Assembly: GCA_007127695.1 (NCBI GenBank)
Contig: SKYW01000186.1
Span: 1 to 15,361 of the forward strand
Direction of reading: 5' to 3'
DNA from: Balneolales bacterium
Lineage (GTDB): Bacteria; Bacteroidota; Rhodothermia; Balneolales; Natronogracilivirgulaceae
Length of the DNA stretch: 15,361 bases
In this document: positions 1 through 7,835 of the stretch, piece after piece
Layout: each line of letters opens with the position of its first letter
Numbering within the stretch: position 1 is the first letter of the stretch
Notes under the pieces: model-generated
Database searches by the model: none
What the model was told of the DNA's origin: nothing
The model's input: the letters and a program-made list of their open reading frames with translations, nothing else
Made by a program: the position numbers and the translations under genes

Positions 1-572
1 TAGGCGGCGATTGCCATGGCCACCACGGAATCGAGGAACATCAAACCGGTGCGGGAAATCAGGAAAAGCGTCACAAGCACTCCGGCACTGGTATAGACAT
101 CGGTGAGCGTATGCTTTCCGTTGCCGGTGACGATCATGTTGTTCTCCCTTTTCCCAGTCCGTACCAGCCACGAGCCCAGCACCAGGTTGATCATCGCCGA
201 AGCGAAGATGATGCCGGCTCCCGTCTCAATATGGAACACCTCAATGCCGATGATCAGGCTTTTTATGGACTGGTACCAGATGGTCAGCGCCGCCACCATG
301 ATCAGTGCTCCCTCCGCTCCCACAGCAAAAAAGCCGATACGTTCGTGTCCGTAGGGATGGTCACTGTCCGGCGGCTTCTGGCTCAGGTAGATCCCGAATG
401 TGGAAAACCCGACGGCAAAAACATGCACAAAGCTCTCAGCGGCATCGGAAAGCACACTGTTGGCACCGGTATAGAGCCAGGCCGTGAATTTCATCAGGAA
501 AACGAAGACCGAGACGACCAGGCTGATACGGATGGCCTTCTCGCTGCGGGTAATTTCACGCTTCTCAGTCAT
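1..572 (-). CDS. Cation diffusion facilitator (CDF) family metal transporter, C-terminus cut by window edge
   Basis: CDF proteins export divalent metal ions such as Zn, Mn, Fe or Co from the cytoplasm in exchange for protons. The minus frame is open from ATG at 572 to the left edge, giving 190 residues. The hydrophobic segments fit the CDF transmembrane core. A helix-2 motif LSDAAESFVHVF lies at 41-52, a DSDHPYGHE motif at 69-77 (D69, H72 and H76 match the YiiP site-B residues), and KHTLTDVYTS at 153-162 supplies H154 and D158 of the transport site. Aligned by eye with YiiP, transport-site D45 and D49 become E46 and H50, so the metal cannot be predicted from the YiiP model. An upstream in-frame ATG at 605 meets a stop two codons later, which supports 572; no clear ribosome-binding site precedes it. 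The missing part should hold the remaining helices and the cytoplasmic domain. It is divergent from the CCA gene. Confidence 0.9.
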   Translation of the reverse strand, partial: MTEKREITRSEKAIRISLVVSVFVFLMKFTAWLYTGANSVLSDAAESFVHVFAVGFSTFGIYLSQKPPDSDHPYGHERIGFFAVGAEGALIMVAALTIWYQSIKSLIIGIEVFHIETGAGIIFASAMINLVLGSWLVRTGKRENNMIVTGNGKHTLTDVYTSAGVLVTLFLISRTGLMFLDSVVAMAIAA

Positions 573-690
573 CAGCCGGCAGGAATAAATGTGAGATCAC
601 GCCATCTTAAAGTAAAATGATCGTTATCTTTTGTGGATATTCGAGATAAAGAATACGCATCTTCTTACATTATTTACCACTTTTATTCTT
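573..690. other. Divergent intergenic spacer, probable promoter region
   Basis: This AT-rich stretch separates the minus-strand transporter from the plus-strand CCA-type gene, so promoters for both should lie here. I see no convincing -35/-10 pair or exact Bacteroidota TAnnTTTG element; TATCTTTTG around 625-632 is only one base off in spacing. If the downstream protein instead starts at TTG 631, the last 60 bases would be coding, but they would encode an AT-rich hydrophobic stretch unlike the rest of the protein. Confidence 0.4.
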
Positions 691-2202
691 TTGCAGGAAC
701 TTGATCCGACATATCAGCAGCTGTTTCGCGATATTTCCGAGGCCGTTTCGGAAATTGGCCAGGAGATCCACGTCATTGGCGGGTTTGTCCGGGACTACTA
801 CCTGAGGCGCCTCCCGTCAGACGACGATTGTGACATCGATTTCGTGACCGTTGGATCCGGAATCCGTGCTGCTGAAGCCGTTGCCGCCAAACTCGGCACG
901 CGAAAAATCGCCACCTACCGCCGGTTCGGCACTGCCCAGGTCACCTTGGGCCGGTTTTCCCTTGAGTTTGTGGGAGCCCGCAAGGAGAGTTACCGGCCGG
1001 ATTCGCGCAAGCCCGCCGTTGAGGACGGCACCCTCGAAGATGACCAGTACCGGCGTGATTTTACGATCAATGCGCTCTCCTGGTCTCTCAACCCTCAGAA
1101 TTTTGGCGTGTTGAACGACCCTTTCAACGGATTGCGGGACCTGCAGAACCATATCATCCGCACCCCGGTGGATCCGGAACAGACGTTCCGCGACGATCCG
1201 CTCCGAATGATGCGGGCAATACGCTTTGCCAGCCAGCTTCATTTCAGTATCGCACCCGAGACAAAACAGGCGATCGGAAAGATGGATTCACGGCTGGAGA
1301 TCATCTCCAAAGAGCGCATCATTGACGAACTTAACAAAATCGTGATGTGCGACCAGCCGTCCTCCGGATTCATCCTTTTGAATGAAACCGGACTTCTGGC
1401 ACAGTTTTTCCCGGAACTTTGTGATCTGCAGGGCGTGGAGGAGATCCATGGCCTGCGGCACAAGGACAATTTCCACCACACGCTGAAAGTGCTGGACAAT
1501 GTGGCGATGGTATCGGACAATCTCTGGCTGCGCTGGGCGGCCATCATGCACGACATCGCCAAACCGGCCACCAAGCGGTTTGAGCCGAAACATGGCTGGA
1601 CGTTCCATGGCCACGATGCCCTGGGTTCCCATATGGTCCCCCGCCTCTTCCGGCGCCTTGGCCTGCCGCTCGATGAGCGGATGCGCTACGTAAAAAAACT
1701 CGTGCGCCTGCATCTGCGTCCCATCGCATTGGCGACCGAGGAAGTGACCGACAGCGCCATCCGCAGACTCATCTTTGAAGCCGGCGATACCCTGGAAGAC
1801 CTGATGATACTGTGCCGCGCCGATATCACAAGCAAAAACTACCAGAAAATCCGCCAGTTCCTCCGGAATTTCGACTTCGTGGAAAAACGGATTGCCGAAG
1901 TGGAAGAAACGGACCGGATCCGCAACTGGCAGCCTCCCGTGGACGGCAACGAGATCATGGAGATCTGCGGCATCGGACCCGGACCGGAAATCGGTCGCAT
2001 CAAATCCGCCATCGAGGAGGCCATCCTGGACGGTACCATCCCCAATACGCGGGAAGCCGCCATCGATTATCTGCACTCCCTGACCGAAAAGGTGCAGCAG
2101 CGACCGCAGGCGGAAAACCGGGCTACCGGCAAAAAAAAGGCAAAAAACACATCCAACAGTAGAAAACCATCCCATAACAAGCCATCCGGGAATCACACGT
2201 GA
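691..2202 (+). CDS. cca: CCA tRNA nucleotidyltransferase / poly(A) polymerase family protein with HD domain
   Basis: Class II nucleotidyltransferase predicted to add or repair the 3' CCA end of tRNAs in the cytoplasm. With the start at TTG 691 it has 503 residues. The head domain has HVIGGFVRD (27-35), the metal-binding DID (48-50) and RRDFTINAL (121-129), followed by FRDDPLRMMRAIRFA (166-180). An HD phosphohydrolase domain follows, with FHHTLKVLDN and MHDIAKP (catalytic HD near 287-288), then a helical region and a Lys/Ser/Asn-rich tail (about 477-503) that is probably disordered. Length fits HD-containing bacterial members. No in-frame ATG precedes the conserved core; TTG 631 would add 20 hydrophobic residues (523 aa), which I consider untranslated leader. 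The stop overlaps the ispE GTG by 4 bases, so the two are probably translationally coupled. Some family members add only A or CC; motifs alone do not settle specificity. Confidence 0.9.
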   Translation: MQELDPTYQQLFRDISEAVSEIGQEIHVIGGFVRDYYLRRLPSDDDCDIDFVTVGSGIRAAEAVAAKLGTRKIATYRRFGTAQVTLGRFSLEFVGARKESYRPDSRKPAVEDGTLEDDQYRRDFTINALSWSLNPQNFGVLNDPFNGLRDLQNHIIRTPVDPEQTFRDDPLRMMRAIRFASQLHFSIAPETKQAIGKMDSRLEIISKERIIDELNKIVMCDQPSSGFILLNETGLLAQFFPELCDLQGVEEIHGLRHKDNFHHTLKVLDNVAMVSDNLWLRWAAIMHDIAKPATKRFEPKHGWTFHGHDALGSHMVPRLFRRLGLPLDERMRYVKKLVRLHLRPIALATEEVTDSAIRRLIFEAGDTLEDLMILCRADITSKNYQKIRQFLRNFDFVEKRIAEVEETDRIRNWQPPVDGNEIMEICGIGPGPEIGRIKSAIEEAILDGTIPNTREAAIDYLHSLTEKVQQRPQAENRATGKKKAKNTSNSRKPSHNKPSGNHT

Positions 2203-3083
2203 ACACTAGCGAACAAACCGTTTGGGTCTCCCGCTCGTGGGCCAAAATCAACCTTGGCCTTCAGGTACTGCGCCGGCTGCCAAACGGATACCATGAAATT
2301 GCGACCGGGTTCTGTTTCATCAACTGGAGCGATCGGTTCGAGATGAAAAAAGCGCCGGCATTTTCCCTGGAAATGACGGATAAACGCCTCCCTTCCGATC
2401 ACAACAACCTGATCGTGAAAGCGGTCAGCACCCTTCGCAAGTACGTTGATTATGACGACGGCTGGTCCGTGCTGGTGGATAAGATGATCCCGTTCGGCGC
2501 CGGGCTGGGCGGCGGAAGCAGCAATGCCGCCACCATTCTGCGCATGCTCCGTAAAGTTTCCCGGCCGGACCTTTCCCTGGATGAGATCCATCAACTTGTC
2601 AGCGGACTGGGTGCCGATATACCGGTATTCCTGCACGGCAAACCCGGCATTGGCACCGGCATCGGCACCGAAATATCGTTTTGCGATATTCAGCCGGATG
2701 CGTGGATACTGACGGTATTTCCGGACATTCACGTATCCACAGCCGACGCATACCGCAATTGCCTTCCCAATGAAGAGCCGGAGTTCGCGCTCGAACGCAT
2801 CCTACTGAAAGAACCGCTGGAGGAATGGCGCTATCTTCTGACCAATGACCTGGAACCGTGGGTCATCCACCAGCAACCCATGATCGGCGACATCAAGGAT
2901 CAGATGTATGAGCTTGGCGCCGACTATGCCGCCATGAGCGGAAGCGGATCTTCCGTCTTCGGCATCTTCCGGCAGGAATTCGTTGCCGTGGATGCCTTTA
3001 ACCTGTTTACAGACTGGAAACACAAGGCCAATCTCACCCCCCCTTCCTTTATTCCTGATATCGGCGTCTACCAATCATCCTGA
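2199..3083 (+). CDS. ispE: 4-diphosphocytidyl-2-C-methyl-D-erythritol kinase (IspE)
   Basis: GHMP-family kinase that phosphorylates the 2-hydroxyl of CDP-methylerythritol with ATP in the non-mevalonate (MEP) route to isoprenoid precursors; cytoplasmic. At 294 residues it has the usual family length. Visible motifs are WAKINLGLQV (14-23, catalytic Lys16), the ATP-binding glycine-rich loop PFGAGLGGGSSNA (98-110), GADIPVFLHG (138-147, catalytic Asp140), and the third GHMP motif MSGSGSSVFGIF near the C-terminus. The GTG start sits in a GTGA overlap with the upstream stop, which fixes the start and suggests coupling to the CCA gene. No other MEP-pathway gene is nearby. The motif set separates it clearly from homoserine or mevalonate kinases. 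Confidence 0.96.
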   Translation: MNTSEQTVWVSRSWAKINLGLQVLRRLPNGYHEIATGFCFINWSDRFEMKKAPAFSLEMTDKRLPSDHNNLIVKAVSTLRKYVDYDDGWSVLVDKMIPFGAGLGGGSSNAATILRMLRKVSRPDLSLDEIHQLVSGLGADIPVFLHGKPGIGTGIGTEISFCDIQPDAWILTVFPDIHVSTADAYRNCLPNEEPEFALERILLKEPLEEWRYLLTNDLEPWVIHQQPMIGDIKDQMYELGADYAAMSGSGSSVFGIFRQEFVAVDAFNLFTDWKHKANLTPPSFIPDIGVYQSS

Positions 3084-3120
3084 TTTTTTAGTAACTTGAT
3101 ACACTATGATCCATGTTTTG

Positions 3121-3144
3121 GATGCATGTCTTGAAGCATGCATC
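3121..3144. repeat. Perfect 8-bp inverted repeat (hairpin or operator-like palindrome)
   Basis: GATGCATG at 3121-3128 and CATGCATC at 3137-3144 are perfect reverse complements separated by the 8-base loop TCTTGAAG. It lies between ispE and glgP, 37 bases after the ispE stop and about 90 bases before the probable glgP -35. No T-run follows, so it is not a standard intrinsic terminator. It could be an operator for a dimeric regulator or an RNA processing hairpin. Confidence 0.5.
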
Positions 3145-3233
3145 GAAAGACTGTAATCCGACCCGAAATCACTAATATACGGCTCTAAACACCGATTTCA
3201 TCACTTTCGGCGGTGTCATCACCACAACTATCA

Positions 3234-3262
3234 TTGACAACCCGTTGTAATTCACCTATAAA
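3234..3262 (+). promoter_or_regulatory. Probable sigma70-type promoter of glgP
   Basis: TTGACA at 3234-3239 and TATAAA at 3257-3262 are separated by exactly 17 bases, close to the sigma70 consensus. Transcription would start near 3269, only about 3 bases before the glgP ATG at 3272, so the mRNA would be leaderless or nearly so. Primary sigma factors of Bacteroidota often prefer a different -7 element (TAnnTTTG), so activity in this host is uncertain. Confidence 0.5.
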
Positions 3263-3271
3263 AGCTATTGT

Positions 3272-5767
3272 ATGATCAAATTGAATGATGATATCAGCAA
3301 AGGAATGGATACCGAATCCCTCAAGCTTGATATCCAGCGGCATCTTCGTTTCACCCTCGCCAAATCCAAGTATTCGACCACAAAGTGGGACAAATTCCGG
3401 AGTGTAGCCCTTGCGGCCCTGGACCGGCTGCATGACCGCTGGATCGATACTCAGGAGTACTACTATGACGTGGATGCCAAGCGGGTTTACTATATCTCGA
3501 TGGAGTTCCTGATCGGTCGCCTGCTTGACAACATGCTGGTGAACCTGGGGATCCTGGACGAGGTCAGGGAAGCGCTGCATGAACTGGGCCTGGACTATGA
3601 CGAGGTCAAGGAGAACGAGTTTGATGCGGGCCTGGGCAATGGCGGACTCGGTCGGCTCGCCGCCTGTTTCCTGGATTCGATGGCTACCATGGGTATTCCC
3701 GGATATGGATACGGCATCCGGTACGACTTTGGCATCTTTGAACAGCAGCTCCGCAACGGTCATCAGATCGAGAAGCCGGATATGTGGCTTCAGTTCGGCA
3801 ACCCGTGGGATGTCGTCCGGCCGAAAACCCTTTATCCTGTCGATTTCTATGGTGAGTCTGCGCCTTACACAGATTCTGACGGAAGGCTCCGGTTCAAGTG
3901 GGTGAACACCCAGAAGGTGAACGCCCTTGCCTACGACACCCCGATACCCGGCTATAAAAACGACGTGGTCAACAACCTCCGGCTCTGGAGGGCAAGCTCT
4001 TCCAAGGCCATCGACCTGCAGTCTTTCAGCCAGGGTGAGTACATTGATGCCGTACGCGATGCACAGCTTCAGGAGAACATATCGCGCGTCCTCTATCCCA
4101 ACGACAAGGTTTTCGTGGGACAGGAGCTGCGACTTAAGCAGGAGTACTTCCTTGTATCTGCCACACTGCAGGATATCATCCGCCGGTTTAAAAAAGTTCA
4201 TGATGACTGGAGGAAGTTTCCGGACAAGGTGGCCATCCAGTGCAACGACACGCACCCGAACCTGGCCATTCCTGAACTGATGCGCGTACTGCTTGATTAC
4301 GAGGGGCTGGACTGGGAAACCGCCTGGGATATCACCCGTAAATCCATCAATTACACCAACCATACCGTTCTTCCGGAAGCACTGGAGACCTGGCACGTGC
4401 CGCTGATGCGCAATCTCCTTCCGCGTCATCTGCAGATCATCTACGAAATCAACAAGCGGTTCCTGAACGATGTCCGCGACAAGTTCGGCAACGATGTAAC
4501 CCGGGTCCGCCGCATGTCCATCATCAGTGAAGGTGAAAAACCGGCGGTCCAGATGGCAACGCTGGGTATTGTCGGTTCCAAAAAAGTCAACGGCGTGGCC
4601 CGGCTTCATACTGAACTGATCAAGAAAACCATTTTCAAGGATTTCTATGAGATGTACGGGGACAAGTTCATCAACATGACCAACGGGATCACGCCGCGCC
4701 GCTGGCTCAAGCAGTGCAACCCCGGACTGTCCGACCTTATCTCTAAAGAGATCGGCGATGACTGGATCACCGATCTGGATCAACTCAAGAAGATCGACAA
4801 AAAGGCAGGCGACAAAACATTCCGCAAGAAGTTTGCTGAGGTAAAACGACAAAACAAGCTGGCCCTCATAGACTTCATTGAAGCCGAGTACGGGGTCAAC
4901 CTCAATCCTGACTCCGTTTTCGATATCCAGATCAAACGAATTCATGAGTACAAGCGCCAGCTGCTGGTTGCGCTGCATACCGCCATGCTGTACAACCGTA
5001 TCAAGGCCGATCCGGATGCGGAATTCCAGCCACGCACCGTTCTCTTCGCAGGAAAAGCAGCCCCCGGCTACACCATGGCCAAGCTTCAGATCAAACTGAT
5101 CAATTCCATTGCCGAAAAGATCAACAATGACCCTGATGCCAAAGACAAGCTTTCCTGCCTCTTCCTTGAGAACTACACGGTCTCACTGGCAGAACGGCTG
5201 ATCCCGGCGGCGGACCTGTCCGAACAGACCTCCACGGCCGGAATGGAGGCCTCCGGTACCGGCAACATGAAGTTCGCCCTGAACGGAGCCCTGACCATCG
5301 GAACGCTGGACGGCGCAAACATCGAGATCCGGGAAGAGGTTGGCGAGGATAATATCTTCATCTTCGGACTGACGGACGAGGAGGTGGAAGAGAAGCGCAG
5401 GGAAGGATACAACCCCCGCGACTACTACGACACGATCCCCGAACTGCAGGAAGTGCTGAACCAGGTCCGTGACGGCTTCTTCGAACCGGATAAGCCGGAT
5501 CTGTTTCACCCGATCATTCGTTCACTTCTTGATGACGGGGACTATTTCATGGTGCTGGCCGACTTTGAATCCTATGCCGAGCAACAGAAAGAAGTGGAAA
5601 AGCTGTACAAGAACCAGGATGAATGGATGAAAAAAGCCATCCACAATGTTGCGCGCATGGGCAAATTCTCTTCTGATCGCACCATCACGGAATATAGTGA
5701 GCAGATTTGGGAGGCCAAGAAGTACAATCCGCCGCTTAAAAACAAGAAGGGCAACAAAAAGAAGTAA
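3272..5767 (+). CDS. glgP: Glycogen/maltodextrin phosphorylase (GT35, PLP-dependent)
   Basis: Releases glucose-1-phosphate from the non-reducing ends of alpha-1,4-glucans using phosphate and pyridoxal phosphate; cytoplasmic. It has 831 residues, the usual length for the classical (muscle/E. coli-like) branch. SMEFLIGRLLDN (76-87) and GLGNGGLGRLAACF (120-133) mark the N-terminal half; the C-terminal half has RIHEYKRQLL and the PLP site EASGTGNMKFALNG, with the Schiff-base lysine at Lys667. The protein ends in a Lys/Asn-rich tail. No Shine-Dalgarno site precedes ATG 3272. An in-frame ATG at 3305 has AAGGA directly against it, too close to be a good site, so I keep 3272. It has its own predicted promoter and no glycogen-synthesis genes beside it. 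Maltodextrin versus glycogen preference cannot be told from the sequence. Confidence 0.97.
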   Translation: MIKLNDDISKGMDTESLKLDIQRHLRFTLAKSKYSTTKWDKFRSVALAALDRLHDRWIDTQEYYYDVDAKRVYYISMEFLIGRLLDNMLVNLGILDEVREALHELGLDYDEVKENEFDAGLGNGGLGRLAACFLDSMATMGIPGYGYGIRYDFGIFEQQLRNGHQIEKPDMWLQFGNPWDVVRPKTLYPVDFYGESAPYTDSDGRLRFKWVNTQKVNALAYDTPIPGYKNDVVNNLRLWRASSSKAIDLQSFSQGEYIDAVRDAQLQENISRVLYPNDKVFVGQELRLKQEYFLVSATLQDIIRRFKKVHDDWRKFPDKVAIQCNDTHPNLAIPELMRVLLDYEGLDWETAWDITRKSINYTNHTVLPEALETWHVPLMRNLLPRHLQIIYEINKRFLNDVRDKFGNDVTRVRRMSIISEGEKPAVQMATLGIVGSKKVNGVARLHTELIKKTIFKDFYEMYGDKFINMTNGITPRRWLKQCNPGLSDLISKEIGDDWITDLDQLKKIDKKAGDKTFRKKFAEVKRQNKLALIDFIEAEYGVNLNPDSVFDIQIKRIHEYKRQLLVALHTAMLYNRIKADPDAEFQPRTVLFAGKAAPGYTMAKLQIKLINSIAEKINNDPDAKDKLSCLFLENYTVSLAERLIPAADLSEQTSTAGMEASGTGNMKFALNGALTIGTLDGANIEIREEVGEDNIFIFGLTDEEVEEKRREGYNPRDYYDTIPELQEVLNQVRDGFFEPDKPDLFHPIIRSLLDDGDYFMVLADFESYAEQQKEVEKLYKNQDEWMKKAIHNVARMGKFSSDRTITEYSEQIWEAKKYNPPLKNKKGNKKK

Positions 5768-5826
5768 CCTTATTCCGAAAACTTTCTGTACTTATTCCTT
5801 TATCCGAAAACCTCGGGAACGGGGTG

Positions 5827-6648
5827 TCATTCAAGTACAAACCGGAATGTGATGATTCCGTACTGGGACTCCTGGAGCATATTGGCAGGCAGTCTCGAGA
5901 ATCTCCAGGTTCTCAGGGTGCGCAGCACTTCGCGCTCAAGTTCCGGATTCGCCTTGATAATGGGTTGAAGCCGGCCTATAGTGCCGTCCGGACGCACCTC
6001 GAATCTCACGGAGATCACCGCTTCGGTCTGTACGTCATAATCGGGGAGCGGTTGCACCAGGGGTGCACGGGTAAAGTCCCCCTCCCAATCCAGCTGGAAT
6101 GGGGCGGAACGTATCGGGTCCGTTCCTGTTCCCTGATCCACATCCGGACGACCGCTTATTCCGCGGATATCCCCGGTTTCCTCTTCGCCGCGCTGCTCGA
6201 TCTCATCCTGCTGAGCCATCTCGGGCGCTGCTGTCTCTTCCACCTCCTGCGTTTCTTCAATCTGCTGCTCGGGATCGATCAGGTCCGTATCAGGCGTAGT
6301 GACCACGTCCTCCTCGATTTCCTGCTCCTGTTCCGGAAGGTCCACATCGCGGGCTGTCTCTTCCGGCTGCGGCACGGGCTGCGGGACCGGCTCGGGTTCG
6401 GGTTCGGGTTCCGGCTCCTCGGTCTCAGTTTCAACGGGATCCGGACGCGTCTCCGGACGGGCTTCCTCCTCCCGTGAAAATTCGGCCAGCGTGCCGTCCT
6501 GAAACTCACCCAGGGTGATCTCTATGAACGCGGTCCGCTGCATGGCCCTCGGTTCCGAGACCATGATCAGAGCTATCACGAGAATGATCACGTGGATCAC
6601 AGAGGATATCCCCAGTCCAAATTTTTCTTCCCGGCTCAGTGTTCGCAT
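5827..6648 (-). CDS. tonB: TonB family energy transducer with acidic Glu/Pro linker
   Basis: Inner-membrane-anchored periplasmic protein that passes proton-motive energy from ExbB/ExbD to outer-membrane partners. It has 273 residues. A short basic cytoplasmic N-terminus leads to one membrane helix (about 11-31). Residues 60-180 form a long disordered linker dominated by Glu and Pro, including EPEPEPEPEPVPQPVPQP (80-97). A TonB C-terminal domain follows (about 195-273), with VISVRFEVRPDGTIG and LRTLRTWRFSRL, ending in a beta-strand. Classical TonB linkers are Lys/Pro-rich, so the net negative charge is unusual. It is the last gene of exbB-exbD-tonB, with 4 bases between the exbD stop and its ATG. 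The order is equally compatible with a Tol-like role, where this protein would stand in for TolA. Confidence 0.9.
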   Translation of the reverse strand: MRTLSREEKFGLGISSVIHVIILVIALIMVSEPRAMQRTAFIEITLGEFQDGTLAEFSREEEARPETRPDPVETETEEPEPEPEPEPVPQPVPQPEETARDVDLPEQEQEIEEDVVTTPDTDLIDPEQQIEETQEVEETAAPEMAQQDEIEQRGEEETGDIRGISGRPDVDQGTGTDPIRSAPFQLDWEGDFTRAPLVQPLPDYDVQTEAVISVRFEVRPDGTIGRLQPIIKANPELEREVLRTLRTWRFSRLPANMLQESQYGIITFRFVLE

Positions 6649-6652
6649 ATCA

Positions 6653-7063
6653 TCAGCGGCTTGCCCGCTCCGTGGCCATCATCATGTTCATATTCAATGC
6701 CTTTCCAATATTCATAACGTGAACGGCATCGTCAATTATTGCATTTTTATCGGCGCGCACCACCATGGTGGCACCCGGATGGCGCTGGAGCTGCTCCCGT
6801 ATCGAACCAGCCACATTGGCCCGCGGCACGGGACTTCCCATCACGTAAAAGCTGCCGTCACGCGTGATGGCCACGTTGATGAAGTGCTGGTCGGTGACCG
6901 CTGCCGTTTCGGCCCTGGGTATATCCACACGGATACCGAAATTGGTGACGAACGAGGAGGTCAGCAGGAAGAAAATCAGCAACAGAAGGACGATATCCGT
7001 CAATCCCGCTGCCGCAAAAAGCGTCAATGGCTTTTTTACTTCACTTTCAGATCGGAAATTCAT
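6653..7063 (-). CDS. exbD: ExbD/TolR family protein
   Basis: Component of the proton-driven motor with ExbB. It has 136 residues, normal for the family. A short N-terminus is followed by a single membrane helix at about 20-40 (LTDIVLLLLIFFLLTSSF); Asp23 occupies the position of the conserved proton-carrying aspartate of ExbD/TolR. The rest is a periplasmic domain with VDIPRAE and a C-terminal ATMVVRADKNA strand typical of the fold. The start lies 11 bases after the exbB stop and no clear Shine-Dalgarno site is visible. ExbD and TolR cannot be separated by these motifs; the downstream tonB favours ExbD. Confidence 0.93.
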   Translation of the reverse strand: MNFRSESEVKKPLTLFAAAGLTDIVLLLLIFFLLTSSFVTNFGIRVDIPRAETAAVTDQHFINVAITRDGSFYVMGSPVPRANVAGSIREQLQRHPGATMVVRADKNAIIDDAVHVMNIGKALNMNMMMATERASR

Positions 7064-7074
7064 CGTATTGGTGC

Positions 7075-7797
7075 CTATAGTTGTTTTTTGGCTGCAGGCT
7101 TCTGAAGGAGTTCAATAAACTCGGTGGAAGAGTCCTCCAGATCAAAAATCATCCGGTTCATCCGGCCGAGGAGATAGTTGTAAAAGCCATAGGCGATGAT
7201 TCCTACGGCCAGCCCGGATGCGGTTGTGATCAGCGCTTCCCAGATGCCACCGGCCAGCACGCTGGGATTCACGTTGCCCTCCAGCGTCTGGATTTGCTGG
7301 AATGCCTGGATCATACCGGTCACCGTGCCCAGAAATCCGAGCAGCGGAGCCACACCGGCAATCGTTGCCAGCCAGTCCATCTTCTTTTCAAGCAGATGCA
7401 CCTCCCGCTTTCCTGCGTTTTTGATGGCATCATCAATGTCGTGGATCGGGCGGCCGAGGCGCTTGATGCCCTGCTTCATGATCCTGGAAAATGGCTTGTT
7501 CATGTCATCGCAGTACTGCGTTGCGGCTTTCATGTCGCCCCGCTTCAGGATCTGCTCCAGGCTGTTAAGGAATTTCTGGTTGTCCATCCCCGAGTTGGAC
7601 AACACCCGCCATCGCTCGGCAATGACATATATTGCCAGAAGTGAGAGCAGGGTGATGGGGATCATCACAAATCCACCTTCTGCGAGCATCTGCAGCCAGG
7701 TGATTCTTTCGGGGGTAGCCGCTGCCGGCTGTAGGGTATCCTCCATCATTCCGTTCTGAAACAGGAGTGCAGAGAGAAACAGAGTGACCGGTGTCAT
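7075..7797 (-). CDS. exbB: MotA/TolQ/ExbB proton channel family protein
   Basis: Forms the inner-membrane channel that, with ExbD, turns the proton gradient into force on TonB. It has 240 residues. A weakly hydrophobic N-terminal stretch (1-16) is followed by a first membrane helix at 42-62, a cytoplasmic region (63-140) with KREVHLLEKKMDWLATIAG, a second helix at about 144-166 (APLLGFLGTVTGMIQAF) and a third at 187-210 (ALITTASGLAVGIIAYGFY). Thr158 and the TT pair at 191-192 match the polar residues lining the channel. The start at 7797 has no ribosome-binding site; a methionine at residue 17 or 18 is a possible alternative. It begins 38 bases after the stop of the HU-TM-SPOR gene, close enough to be in the same transcript. 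Confidence 0.93.
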   Translation of the reverse strand: MTPVTLFLSALLFQNGMMEDTLQPAAATPERITWLQMLAEGGFVMIPITLLSLLAIYVIAERWRVLSNSGMDNQKFLNSLEQILKRGDMKAATQYCDDMNKPFSRIMKQGIKRLGRPIHDIDDAIKNAGKREVHLLEKKMDWLATIAGVAPLLGFLGTVTGMIQAFQQIQTLEGNVNPSVLAGGIWEALITTASGLAVGIIAYGFYNYLLGRMNRMIFDLEDSSTEFIELLQKPAAKKQL

Positions 7798-7835
7798 TTA
7801 GTGCCGTTTGATTTTTAGGGTTGCGTTTGAAAGTA

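Noticed and set aside
111..620. Plus-strand open frame at the left edge
   Set aside because: It is antisense to the CDF transporter, whose minus-strand frame carries all the family motifs.
3185..4978. Minus-strand open frame of 597 codons opposite glgP
   Set aside because: It is fully antisense to a textbook phosphorylase with all family motifs; the long frame follows from codon bias on the coding strand.
5768..5826. Possible bidirectional terminator between convergent glgP and tonB
   Set aside because: There is only a 4-bp stem (CCGA/TCGG, 5804-5816) and two copies of CCGAAAAC 29 bases apart; no T-run on either strand follows a stable hairpin.
5824..6477. Plus-strand open frame of 217 codons opposite tonB
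   Set aside because: It is antisense to a clear TonB protein; its composition is the mirror of the Glu/Pro linker and it shows no recognisable domain.
7798..7835. Promoter for exbB in the 38-base gap
   Set aside because: TCAAACG occurs twice in the gap on the minus strand, but no recognisable -35/-10 or TAnnTTTG element is present, so I do not call a separate promoter.
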